DNA of 46,128 nucleotides from a virus. Location: IMG/VR virus record IMGVR_UViG_3300030110_003801, positions 1 to 46,128 of that record; one strand, 5' to 3'. The notes below the pieces were generated by a model. It searched no databases. It was not told the DNA's origin and worked only from the letters and a program-made list of their open reading frames with translations. Both the position numbers and the translations under genes were made by a program. This document shows positions 1 to 9,200 of the stretch, one piece after another; the stretch's first letter is position 1, and each line of letters starts with the position of its first letter.

Positions 1-215
1 ACAGTTGTTCCATCACCCCAATCTACTTGGTAGTCACCTCTAAATTTAAAAATAATAAAGTTACTTCCTTTCTCATAAACTTTAACAAGCATGTGAACTT
101 TCTCGTCTCCTTGGCTTAAAGCAGGCATATCCAGCCACTCAGTTGGCCTAGTCCAAGTTTGTCTTGGAGTTGGAGTTGTTGAAATTACTCTTTGTTTGCT
201 CAGTATTATTGCCAT
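1..215 (-). CDS. Tail-associated protein, N-terminal part (cut by window start)
   Basis: The reading frame starts at an ATG (213-215) four bases after the TAG of the upstream 366-aa gene and runs off the window after 71 codons. The visible protein begins MAIILSKQRV and ends in a segment DYQVDWGDGTT. The VDWGDGT pattern is the signature of PKD-like beta-sandwich domains, which are common in surface and tail proteins of Bacteroidota and their phages. It follows two fibre-like genes in the same direction, so an exposed tail or adhesion role is inferred. The full length and the C-terminal domains cannot be seen. Confidence 0.75.
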   Translation of the reverse strand, partial: MAIILSKQRVISTTPTPRQTWTRPTEWLDMPALSQGDEKVHMLVKVYEKGSNFIIFKFRGDYQVDWGDGTT

Positions 216-219
216 AATT

Positions 220-1320
220 CTATCCTCTAATTAATCTAATCCAAACATTATCATCTGTTGCAGTAAACCAGTAGTTAGCGTTAACATGTGCTTGACCTTG
301 ATACGTTCCAGTTATTGTTGCTCCTGTGTAAACTCCGTTTACATCCCAATTAGATGTGTTTTCTAACAAAGTTACTGTTGTTCCTGCTGATAGATACTGT
401 TCAATTATTGGAATTTCTCCCACCGTTCCTGCACCTAAAGCAGTACCTAATATAGCTGCTTGAGTGGTATCTTGCATTTTAGGATAAGTAACTTTATCAT
501 TTCCAATGGTAACTACTCCTGCATTATCTATCGTAGTGTCTCCACTCATAGCTACTGATTGAGCCGCATTTGAAGCATCACCTACATATATTTCTCCGTT
601 ATTTAAAGCTGGTGTTGACCCTGATGAAGCTATAGCATCGTCAACATATTTTTTAGGCACTAATGATGTTCCAACTAAACTAGCATAGCTTGCTCCCGTC
701 GCATTTGTTTCAGAAGTTTCACCAAATCCGTTTAATAAAATTCCATATTTATTAGTAGAATTATCTTGATACAAAGTGTTTGCTGTACCAACAGAACCAA
801 TTGAAAGACCACCATTTCCTGATGATAGACTTACAGATATTCCATCGATAGCTATATCACTTGAACCTTCTGACAAAGCTATTGAACCCGGACTAATAAC
901 CAAAGATGTATAAGCTGTTGAACTATCTGCTATGAATGTTATATCTGTACTGTTAATATTATAACTGTTAACAACATTTGTAGTTGTATCGTTTAAATAA
1001 CCCACTATTCCTGCACTACTAAATCTTGAGTTACCTATTATGTTAGTACTTGAATTGTCAATGTCGAATTTAAATTCTTTGTCATTTAAAGTGTGGCTTC
1101 TATTAGCTAATAGATTTAAATTTGATGTGAAAAGGTTTGCTGCTGCACTAATATTTGACCATATAGCTGCTGTTGCTGAAGAATCTACACACACATAACC
1201 TTCATTTGCAGTTGTGTCAACCCATGTACTGCCAACATTATACCCTAAAGTTGAGTCATCTGTAGCAGTAGGGGCAACAGTTGCGGAATTATTATTTCTT
1301 AAATTTGAAGTATTTTTCAT
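220..1320 (-). CDS. Tail fibre-like protein, 366 aa
   Basis: The protein is rich in Ser, Thr, Asn, Gly and Ala with almost no Cys, as in beta-structured phage fibres. Near residues 20-55 it carries a segment containing VGSTWVDTT and EGYVCVDSS, a short motif commonly seen in phage and prophage fibre proteins. The middle (about 205-300) has the TPALNNGEIYVGD and ITIGNDKVTYPKMQD-like pattern of collagen-like or knitted fibre shafts. It lies 10 bp downstream of the 1254-aa fibre gene and 4 bp upstream of the cut gene, so the three are probably one transcript. No chaperone, lyase or peptidase motif is visible. The receptor-binding role is inferred from composition and place; the exact position in the tail is unknown. 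Confidence 0.7.
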   Translation of the reverse strand: MKNTSNLRNNNSATVAPTATDDSTLGYNVGSTWVDTTANEGYVCVDSSATAAIWSNISAAANLFTSNLNLLANRSHTLNDKEFKFDIDNSSTNIIGNSRFSSAGIVGYLNDTTTNVVNSYNINSTDITFIADSSTAYTSLVISPGSIALSEGSSDIAIDGISVSLSSGNGGLSIGSVGTANTLYQDNSTNKYGILLNGFGETSETNATGASYASLVGTSLVPKKYVDDAIASSGSTPALNNGEIYVGDASNAAQSVAMSGDTTIDNAGVVTIGNDKVTYPKMQDTTQAAILGTALGAGTVGEIPIIEQYLSAGTTVTLLENTSNWDVNGVYTGATITGTYQGQAHVNANYWFTATDDNVWIRLIRG

Positions 1321-1330
1321 ATCAATAATT

Positions 1331-4300
1331 TTATCCTATTATAATCCAACTTGTTCCATCCGACTGAATGGTAATCCAATCGTATTGGTCAAATAACTCT
1401 TGTGTAGTAGATCCGTCTATTGTTTCTGAAGAGTTAGCGTCTATAATAATTTTATTAGCTTGTACTTTTTTCTTTACAACATATATCCTTCCGTCAATTC
1501 CTGATGCTGTAGGAAGGTTTACGGTAACATTATTAGATGTCGTATCCGCATATATAGTGACTTCATCTCCTGCCGTATAAGAAGCTGATGATGTTGTAAC
1601 TAGCTTCATTTCAGCAGAACCATTTACCGATAGTGTAGATGTTGGAGAATTTGTTCCAATACCAACCTTACTGTCTGATTCATCCATATAAAACAGACTA
1701 ACTCCTCCGTTAGTTCTATATTCTACATCAATACCAGAAGTCATTGTGTATAAAGAATCAGAGGTTGTCGTAGACCCTGAAGATGTGCTGCTTAATGTCA
1801 CTCCTAAACTTGAAGCCGTAATGCTTGCCCATTCAGCAACACCGTTTGCGTCTATAGATTTTAAGTACTTATTTGCTCCTGTTGTTCTGCCGTCATCAAA
1901 TATACCTATATATGATGTACCCGTACCTGGGTTTGCTGTTTTAATATGTATACCGTAGTTATCATCAGAATTGGAAACAGTAGCTGCACACCAAATACCT
2001 GCAGCGTCTCCTGCATTAGTTGAAGGTGCTGATGAGCTTGCTGAAAGCCCTACACTAACATAACTGAAAGTTGTGTTTGCATTATTAGCTGCAGCTAAAA
2101 CACCAATATCTTTACCTCCAGACTGAGCATTATTTGCCGACCCGTAAACACCGCAATTTCTGTTAGCAGCATTGTTAACATTACCTTGAACACCGTAAAC
2201 ATAAGTACCAGTGCTTGATGTAAGTTGGGCTACAATTCCTTTTGTACTTCCAACAGCGGAACTACTTGATAACTTCACTAAACCTGATACTATTCCACTA
2301 GCAGTACCCGTGTAAGACATATCTAATATACAAGATCCTGCAGCTGACCCTGTGTGATCTATTTCTATAGTTGTATCTACATTGGATACAATATCTATCC
2401 TCTTAGAGGCACTTGGGGTAACACCAAAACCTGTTGTTGTTCCGTCATCATAAAAAGATGAATTACCTGTACTACTTGCTGAATCCCATCTAGTAACTCT
2501 ATCCGTAGTACCTGACCCTAAAACTATATATCCACTTTCATCTGGAAAGTTTATTGTTCTATTTGCCGTAGGATTGGCTGATACAGTTGTAGTAAACGAG
2601 CTATTGTCATAAACTAAACTAGAACCTGTTAGCTCAATATTGTTTGTTGTAGCATTTCCAATGTTCGTAACTGACTGCAGGTTTATGGAAGAATTAGCAT
2701 TCTCCCATGTCGCATTACCGTTAGCGTCAGATGTTAACACTTTTCCTGCACCTAAAGGAGACGCACCACTATTAGTGTAAGTGTATTTTATAGCATCATT
2801 ATATGTTAATAATCCTGCAGAATTAATTGTTGCTACTACCCCTGCTATAGAGTTTTCTATTTTTAATAAATCAGTGCCATTAGTACTGTTTATATGTAGT
2901 CTTGCCGCTATAGCTGTTGGTTTATCTCCTATAGCTGCGTTGTCAAGATCATTGCTTATAACACCACTATTAACCCATTGACTTAAAGCGGAGTCATATG
3001 CAAGAGTGTCCCAGTCATTTGGTGATGCTGATGTTACATCGGATAAATCATCTAATGCAGAAACAGATCCTGTAATCGAAACATCAACTTGTCCTGCAGA
3101 AGGAGATGAAGCTGTAACACCTGGCCCAACAAAGTTTATTACATTGGCACCAGCTAGAATAGAAGCACCTTCATCTTGTATAGTCACAGACGGATCATTA
3201 AAAGCAACATTTCCGTCAGCGTCTGAAACTTGCAAAAACTTACCTGTATTGTCGTTTCCGTCTTGAAGTCTTAATACGTAATTATTAGCACCACCCGAAA
3301 CATTAAACCAACCACCTATATTGTTAGCTGAGTTTGTTGCTGTGATAGAAGATTTTACACCGTAAGTATCAACATTTTTAGTTCCTTGTAAAAGTATGTC
3401 GACACCGTAATGAGTAGAGAATCCGTTATCTCTTATTACAATAGCTTTTTCTGCGTCAGCTGTAGCACCTATACCAATACCATTTTTAGTAGCGTACATT
3501 GCAAAAGCACTAGGATTTTCAGTTGGAGCACTTCCTGCTGTTCCTGCAGCTCCAGTGTCTGAATAAATAAAACTTCCAGTTACTGAAAAATATTCCGTGT
3601 AAACACCGGATGCAGTACCCTTGTAAACTCTATATGATGTTGCTCTAGGGACTTCTGCCCATGTTATGTCTACTTGTGTTTGAGCAATTCCATCCACTGT
3701 ACCAGATACTTCGTTTTGAGATATACTTTCACCTCCTAAAGAATCAATAGCTGTAACAGTATAGTAATAAGTATCAGCTACTAAAGAGCCTCCTGTTGTT
3801 GTTGAAGCATTAAGTCCTGATACATCATCAAGCTGCCATGCCTGTGTAGCGGAAGCACCTATGTGTAGTTCTTGTTGCGGAATACCGCTTCCTCCAATAC
3901 CTACGGCATTATCCATGTTTCGCAAGAATGTACTCACTTGGTACTGACTACTACTTGTGTCGTAATACAATGTCTGCCCTTGTGTTGCTCCTGCAGGAAT
4001 TAATGTAGCTGCTATTCCAACATTTTCCCAAGTACTAGTGCTTGAGTTATACTGCAACACATCTCCGTTTGCTAATGAATTTAATGTTACATTTTCACTA
4101 TACGATTGAACCCTACCTTTATCATCAACAGTAAATTGACCAATACCCCAATCATTTGTACCTGCAGTACCAAAGTTTTCTAGTTTTGCTGCAGTTACAT
4201 TTAAATCTGTAATATGCCTTGTTAGGACGGCATTGTCAGTCATTCTTTCACCATCAAACCAATATAGATTTCTAAGGTCTGTTGCTGCGGTTACACCTGA

Positions 4301-5095
4301 TCCGTCAGTTACAAACTTCCAAAGTCTAACTCCGCTTACTGGTGGTGCTGTGCTTCCTGATGCTACATCTGTAATAACATAATCAGTGGCACTTTCAGAC
4401 CAATCAACATAATTATCTCTACTTGCAACTAAAGTTACATTCTGATTAGCTACTTTATACTTTATTCCGTTTATGTAATAACGTCCAACTCCACTAGGAT
4501 TACTAGTAATTGGAACTATTAAACTACTAGAAGAGTGTCCTGAGTCACCCCCAATACCAATCCAGTCTTCGTGAGTTGATATTGATTCGTAATCATACAA
4601 ATCTGTTTGGTCTGCACCACTTAATGTGGTTAATCCATTACAAACATATGTTGTTAACGCATCAAGATAAGCTGTTGTAGTACTTGCCGCAGTAAATGTG
4701 CCAATACAAGTTGTTCCTATCAAACTACCAGTTACCTTTATGCTGTCTGTTGTTAAGTTAGTAACACTAGGTATACTGCTTTCTACCGAACATATGTATG
4801 TTGCTAAAGAAGTTATTGCGTCATTAACCGTAGTGTTTACCGTTGGTGTAACAGGAATATTGCAAGTCCCCAACGTAAGGTTTCCGTTGTATGTTATGCC
4901 GCCAGAATTAGGAAGTGAAAAACTTCCAAAAGCATTATCTATAGATGTTACTACATTATTTAAGGACGATACACTTGGTGTAATTCCCGACAGGTTACTT
5001 ACAGCTGGACCATCGTACGTTGTTACATCAGAAGTGCTTAAGTTCTGAGACGTTGGTTTTTTTGATCTAATTGGATTACAACTTCCTCCACTCAT
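1331..5095 (-). CDS. Large tail fibre/appendage protein with FN3-like domain, 1254 aa
   Basis: This long, low-charge, Ser/Thr/Gly-rich protein has several recognisable parts. Residues about 75-155 hold two related Cys-containing units ending TSLATYICSV and DALTTYVCNG. Residues about 425-530 read as a fibronectin type III-like domain (DTYYYTVTAIDSLGGES, then ATSYRVYKG). About 730-760 is a phage fibre repeat (AGANVINFVGPGVTAS), and near residue 1170 the segment KVGIGTNSPTSTLSVNG is a common fibre module. The C-terminus (VNLPTASGIDGRIYVVKKK to WIIIG) is a small beta domain typical of fibre ends in marine Bacteroidota phages. The ATG lies 13 bp after the 102-aa gene. A host-recognition role is inferred. 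I see no catalytic triad or intramolecular chaperone, so a spike enzyme is not supported. Confidence 0.75.
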   Translation of the reverse strand: MSGGSCNPIRSKKPTSQNLSTSDVTTYDGPAVSNLSGITPSVSSLNNVVTSIDNAFGSFSLPNSGGITYNGNLTLGTCNIPVTPTVNTTVNDAITSLATYICSVESSIPSVTNLTTDSIKVTGSLIGTTCIGTFTAASTTTAYLDALTTYVCNGLTTLSGADQTDLYDYESISTHEDWIGIGGDSGHSSSSLIVPITSNPSGVGRYYINGIKYKVANQNVTLVASRDNYVDWSESATDYVITDVASGSTAPPVSGVRLWKFVTDGSGVTAATDLRNLYWFDGERMTDNAVLTRHITDLNVTAAKLENFGTAGTNDWGIGQFTVDDKGRVQSYSENVTLNSLANGDVLQYNSSTSTWENVGIAATLIPAGATQGQTLYYDTSSSQYQVSTFLRNMDNAVGIGGSGIPQQELHIGASATQAWQLDDVSGLNASTTTGGSLVADTYYYTVTAIDSLGGESISQNEVSGTVDGIAQTQVDITWAEVPRATSYRVYKGTASGVYTEYFSVTGSFIYSDTGAAGTAGSAPTENPSAFAMYATKNGIGIGATADAEKAIVIRDNGFSTHYGVDILLQGTKNVDTYGVKSSITATNSANNIGGWFNVSGGANNYVLRLQDGNDNTGKFLQVSDADGNVAFNDPSVTIQDEGASILAGANVINFVGPGVTASSPSAGQVDVSITGSVSALDDLSDVTSASPNDWDTLAYDSALSQWVNSGVISNDLDNAAIGDKPTAIAARLHINSTNGTDLLKIENSIAGVVATINSAGLLTYNDAIKYTYTNSGASPLGAGKVLTSDANGNATWENANSSINLQSVTNIGNATTNNIELTGSSLVYDNSSFTTTVSANPTANRTINFPDESGYIVLGSGTTDRVTRWDSASSTGNSSFYDDGTTTGFGVTPSASKRIDIVSNVDTTIEIDHTGSAAGSCILDMSYTGTASGIVSGLVKLSSSSAVGSTKGIVAQLTSSTGTYVYGVQGNVNNAANRNCGVYGSANNAQSGGKDIGVLAAANNANTTFSYVSVGLSASSSAPSTNAGDAAGIWCAATVSNSDDNYGIHIKTANPGTGTSYIGIFDDGRTTGANKYLKSIDANGVAEWASITASSLGVTLSSTSSGSTTTSDSLYTMTSGIDVEYRTNGGVSLFYMDESDSKVGIGTNSPTSTLSVNGSAEMKLVTTSSASYTAGDEVTIYADTTSNNVTVNLPTASGIDGRIYVVKKKVQANKIIIDANSSETIDGSTTQELFDQYDWITIQSDGTSWIIIG

Positions 5096-5107
5096 AATTG
5101 TTTCTAC

Positions 5108-5416
5108 TTAAAAATGTATACCACTAGTATTACAAGGAATACTACTATCTAGCTCTCTAAACAACCTGCCTACCAAGCATCTAAGATCATCCTCTGTTAA
5201 TGTTTTTGCGTTTGTGTACGTGAACATGTCTAGAATGTTATTTTTTAAAATAACGTCTCCCCACTCAGTATCAGACTCTGAACCTAAATTATAGACCATC
5301 GCTAAAGCTAGTTTATTTAGCTTTAAGACAATATCACGTTTAACAGTTTTCGTGTTTGCTTCAGTCATTACTGAAACATTTTCCGGATCTAATAGATGTT
5401 GTTGAATCTGGCTCAT
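5108..5416 (-). CDS. Small tail-module protein, 102 aa
   Basis: I do not recognise this protein. It begins MSQIQQHLLDPEN and is predicted helical, with a central LKLNKLALAMVYNLGSE segment and a C-terminus rich in acidic and polar residues. I chose the ATG at 5414-5416 because it shares its A with the TAA of the 245-aa gene (TAATG), a typical translationally coupled junction. A longer reading from a TTG at 5422 would add two residues and has no support. It lies between two appendage genes, so it may be a tail adaptor or a fibre-assembly protein. Confidence 0.6.
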   Translation of the reverse strand: MSQIQQHLLDPENVSVMTEANTKTVKRDIVLKLNKLALAMVYNLGSESDTEWGDVILKNNILDMFTYTNAKTLTEDDLRCLVGRLFRELDSSIPCNTSGIHF

Positions 5417-6153
5417 TAACAATTACAAATTGATTTAGCTGCATTGACCAAATTGGTTGCCTCAGTAAAGTCTCCTGCATCACTGGCGTATCCTATACCA
5501 TCTATTAAGGTTTTAAGCTTAACTTGATTTAAGAATGATGTATTACCGCAAAGAAGGTCGTCATCACACGAATCTCCACTCACAGTACACCCTGCCTCTA
5601 ATGTCAGTCTTTCTAAACATTGATTAAGCTCTCTACATGTTAAAGAAAATGTAGCTGTCGCTTTATACTTAGAACTAAGGTCTTTTCTGGTTATTTCTTT
5701 CCAATACTCAGAACCAGACTCTGGAGTATTTGATGAAGGTGTTGTTTGTAGTGTCTGCCAAATTTTATTGTTGTAATAAACAGATTTTGGGCTAGCCGTG
5801 GTATGCGTGTAGCTGACAGACGAGTTATAAGTTGGTACAGAAAAAAGAGTCAAAACGTATACGCCATCTAAATCTGAAGAAGCTAACGTCCTGTTTAGAG
5901 TATTGTTTCTAGAAGTCCCTTGATCCCAAGCTGCATCTAAATTTCCTTGAGCATCGTAATCGTATGTTGAACCATCTGGAGAACTAATTTCTAACTGCCT
6001 ATAATCTGCAAAGTCTGCGTTTTCATGACCTGATTCATCTGAAGTAGTATAATTAGAATTATCCTCAAAAGTCAAAATTGAACAGTCCGTATCAATAGAT
6101 ACGTCTATTGTGTTTGTTGATGAATCGATTAATGTTGCTTGAAAGTTTGGCAT
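5416..6153 (-). CDS. Tail appendage protein, 245 aa
   Basis: The N-terminus (MPNFQATLIDSSTNTIDVSI) and the segment around DGVYVLTLFSVPTYNSS suggest a beta-sandwich. Residues about 120-150 contain SVYYNNKIWQTLQTT and a nearby SGSEYWKEI, which together look like the short carbohydrate-binding or baseplate-decorating module YxNxxWxxL...P....YW found in many phage tail proteins. The C-terminal 70 residues carry eight cysteines, including CTVSGDSCDDDLLCGN and a terminal CNC, which is unusual for a cytoplasmically assembled virion protein. It is the first gene after a TAnnTTTG element at 6170-6177, so it may start a separate tail-fibre transcript. The role in the tail is inferred from position. Confidence 0.65.
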   Translation of the reverse strand: MPNFQATLIDSSTNTIDVSIDTDCSILTFEDNSNYTTSDESGHENADFADYRQLEISSPDGSTYDYDAQGNLDAAWDQGTSRNNTLNRTLASSDLDGVYVLTLFSVPTYNSSVSYTHTTASPKSVYYNNKIWQTLQTTPSSNTPESGSEYWKEITRKDLSSKYKATATFSLTCRELNQCLERLTLEAGCTVSGDSCDDDLLCGNTSFLNQVKLKTLIDGIGYASDAGDFTEATNLVNAAKSICNC

Positions 6154-6169
6154 GACTTGTCTCTTTTAA

Positions 6170-6177
6170 CAAATATA
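6170..6177 (-). promoter_or_regulatory. Candidate -7 element (TATATTTG) upstream of tail-fibre block
   Basis: On the minus strand the sequence reads TATATTTG, a perfect match to the Bacteroidota TAnnTTTG element, 16 bp before the ATG of the 245-aa gene. No TTG is present at the matching upstream distance, so the promoter would be incomplete or use a phage factor. It lies in one of the few gaps of the late module (79 bp). Confidence 0.4.
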
Positions 6178-6232
6178 TAAATTATTTAATTACTATATTA
6201 CGTGGCTTCCTTAGTTTTTGTTAGGGTCAATG

Positions 6233-9200
6233 TTATGGTGTTATTCTGCTAGCTTCATTGATAACTTGTTGTATTTTTTTACCTAAATACTTCTTTTCTT
6301 CTATCCATTTTTCCCGAAGCTCTCTATTCTGCAACATCCTTATCTTTCCCCCTTCACCTTTTATTCCTTCTATTTTTTTAATCTCCTTCTCTTTTGCCTT
6401 CATGTACTCTTCAGAAGCTTGAACAACAGCGAGTTTATATCTAAGCTTTTCTCCTGTTTCTTTTGCTGCATAAGCTAATTCGATAAAATCCTCTATAGGT
6501 GCGTCTTCTCTCCAAAGATCACCAAGCTCTCTTTTTAATCGGGTTTGTGTAAACCCTTTTCTTACACCAACAGCAACGGATACGGTTCTAGTTAAAGGAG
6601 TAAGGTTTTCATCAGGATTAAATATCTTTGACGAAAAAGGAAGTATAACATCTAAAGCAGCTTCACCTCTTGTTCTGTAAGGATCGTATATAGTCTTAGG
6701 GTCTATTATAACGTCTGAAATAAACCTTAAATTAGGAGACGCTTTAGACGCAAGTCTTCCTAATGGGTCTTCTAGCATTTCTGGCACCTCTAAAAACTGC
6801 TTAGACATCCTGTAATACATCTTCTCATTTGTAGCAGGACTCCTTCCTCCCATCAAAGCAAATTTATTTCCTCTGTCGTTTTCATACATAAACTTACCTA
6901 CTGTTCCGTCTGGAATAATACCAAAAGAATCCATTGCTTTATCAAACGCATTTCTATCTCTTTCATCCTCTCTATCCCTATCATCACTCCATGCTGTTAT
7001 AACGTAGTTTGCGACATTCATTAGTAAATAGTATCTAAGGCATGCATTAGACCAAAAACGCAATCCCATATTTCTTCTTGTGCTTGCAGAGTTTAAATCG
7101 TTTGCTACATCTAACTTCTCTACAGCATTGTATATTCCATCAATAGTATATAAAGGTCTTTTACCGTAATTACCATCTCTTCTTAACGCTCTAAATGTTT
7201 TTGAGTCAGAAAATCCAGCAAACATTGATAAGAACTGTCTACCGGTAGATACCGTCCAATCTGGAGAAAGCAATAACAATTGTAGTGTTTGAAGCGTTTT
7301 CTTACTAACCGCTAACATTTCCCACGCTTGTCCTCCAAACGTATCGTTAACCTGGCCTGCAATTTCTCTATAAGCAAGTTTTCTCTGCTCTTTAGTTGCG
7401 TTTGGGTTTTTAACATCCCAGTCGGTTTTCATGTTTTGGAAAGCCGTTAACTTAAAACCATTATGCAGGTAATCCCATAAAAATCCATCCCATTTTTTCA
7501 CAAGTTTATCTGTACCCTTTACAGGGTTTAGATTAATTGTTCTCATCTTTCCATCTGCGTCTTTAAAACTTATTTCAGTTTTATTAAAGATCGCATTATC
7601 CAAACCTCTAACTGCTCGATTAAACAAGTTGTCTGAAATCTCTCTAGATATATCTGGAGAAGACTCTATCATAAGCCCTGCTTCTAACGCCTCTTTAGTT
7701 AAGGGAATATTTCTAAATACTTCCATTGGATTTTCATTCGTGAAGTATTCTTTCATTATTTTTCTAGGATTCCACATGCCGACTGCTGCGGTTAAACTTG
7801 CAGGAGTAGCTGTAGCTGCTTCACTTAAAGCCCAATGGTGAAAAAAGGAAATACTTAGATTTATCTTTTTTACTACCTGCGTCAAAGCGTATAATGCCTT
7901 TAAACCTTTATTATCAAAACCTTGGCTAGCTAACGCATTGACATATCCTGCTATTTCAGGATGAGCCATTACAGGAACTTCAGTAAGTTCAAATTTACCG
8001 TCCTTGTTTGGTTTCATTACGTATTTCGTAAAAGCTGGATTATCGATTTTAACATATCCTGGAGGTGCTTTTGAATCAGCTGGAACAACTAATCTTTGTC
8101 CTGACTCTGTAACCATCTCATATAAAGCCTCTACAAAACCTTTATTAGCTGTAGTCTGATGATAATTTTTAGAATAGACTCTTAATAAATCGCTTGCTTT
8201 TAAAGTTTTTGGCGTTAATCCTAATTTAATACCTGCCTCATAACTTTGTATGTATCTCTTTTTTGTGTTGGGGTTTTTTAAATCGAATACTTTTTTTACT
8301 TCTCCAATTTCTTTTCCTTTCAAATCCCAAACCTGTGGCATATATCCTGTTACATAAGCCTCTTCTGTAAGCTGACCATTTTCCGTCATAGCTTCAAAGT
8401 ACTTAGAAAACCTTTCGTATATTTTATTTTCAAAAAGTACCATGTTTTGCGTAGGATTTTGTAGCAATCCATTTATAATAGCCCTTTGCTCTTTACCCAT
8501 TTTTAACATTTCTGGAACTTTTTTAGTTCCTTGAGTCATAAAAGTTAATGCTATATTTTCAGCTTCAGTTAAAACCTCCATTTCATGAGCTAAAACATCA
8601 TCTTCAAACATACCTCGATGTATGTCTCCGTGTCTTCTATAAATTAAATCTTTTATAGCACCCTTGATTTTATTTCTCATTCCCGATGTCACAGCTATTG
8701 CATCCATATGGCCGCTAAGAATATCAATATGCCTAGGTGCTGTTGGATTAGCCTCTTCTTGCAACCTAGCTTTTACATCATCTAGATTTGTCATTCTACC
8801 AACATCATTAGACAGCTTCATTAAAGCTGCTGAAGCTAATGCATAAGATTTCTTTTTTTCCGATATACTTTCTGACAAAGCCTTAAACATAGCTGCTTGA
8901 TTTCTTATGAATAAAGATATATCACTAATATCACCTTTCATGTTAGCCGCTTCTCTCACAGTGTCCTCAAAAGCTGTTGCAGTGTCAGGATCAATACTGT
9001 TATAATCTATATCTGAAGCAGACATCTTTCCTTTACGTGCGTACTCTGCTACTTTATTAAATATTTTTCCAAAGATGAATTTAACAGCCTTTATAGTTGC
9101 AATTCCAATCTCGTCAAGAAGTTTGTACAATACTTTATCTACAAATTTTGCAACTAAACTTGAAACCTGATCTGTTGCAAATTGATAAGCTTTAAGTCCG

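Noticed and set aside
1331-5095. Tail spike with depolymerase activity
   Set aside because: No lyase, hydrolase or chaperone motif is visible; only fibre-type and FN3-like segments are supported.
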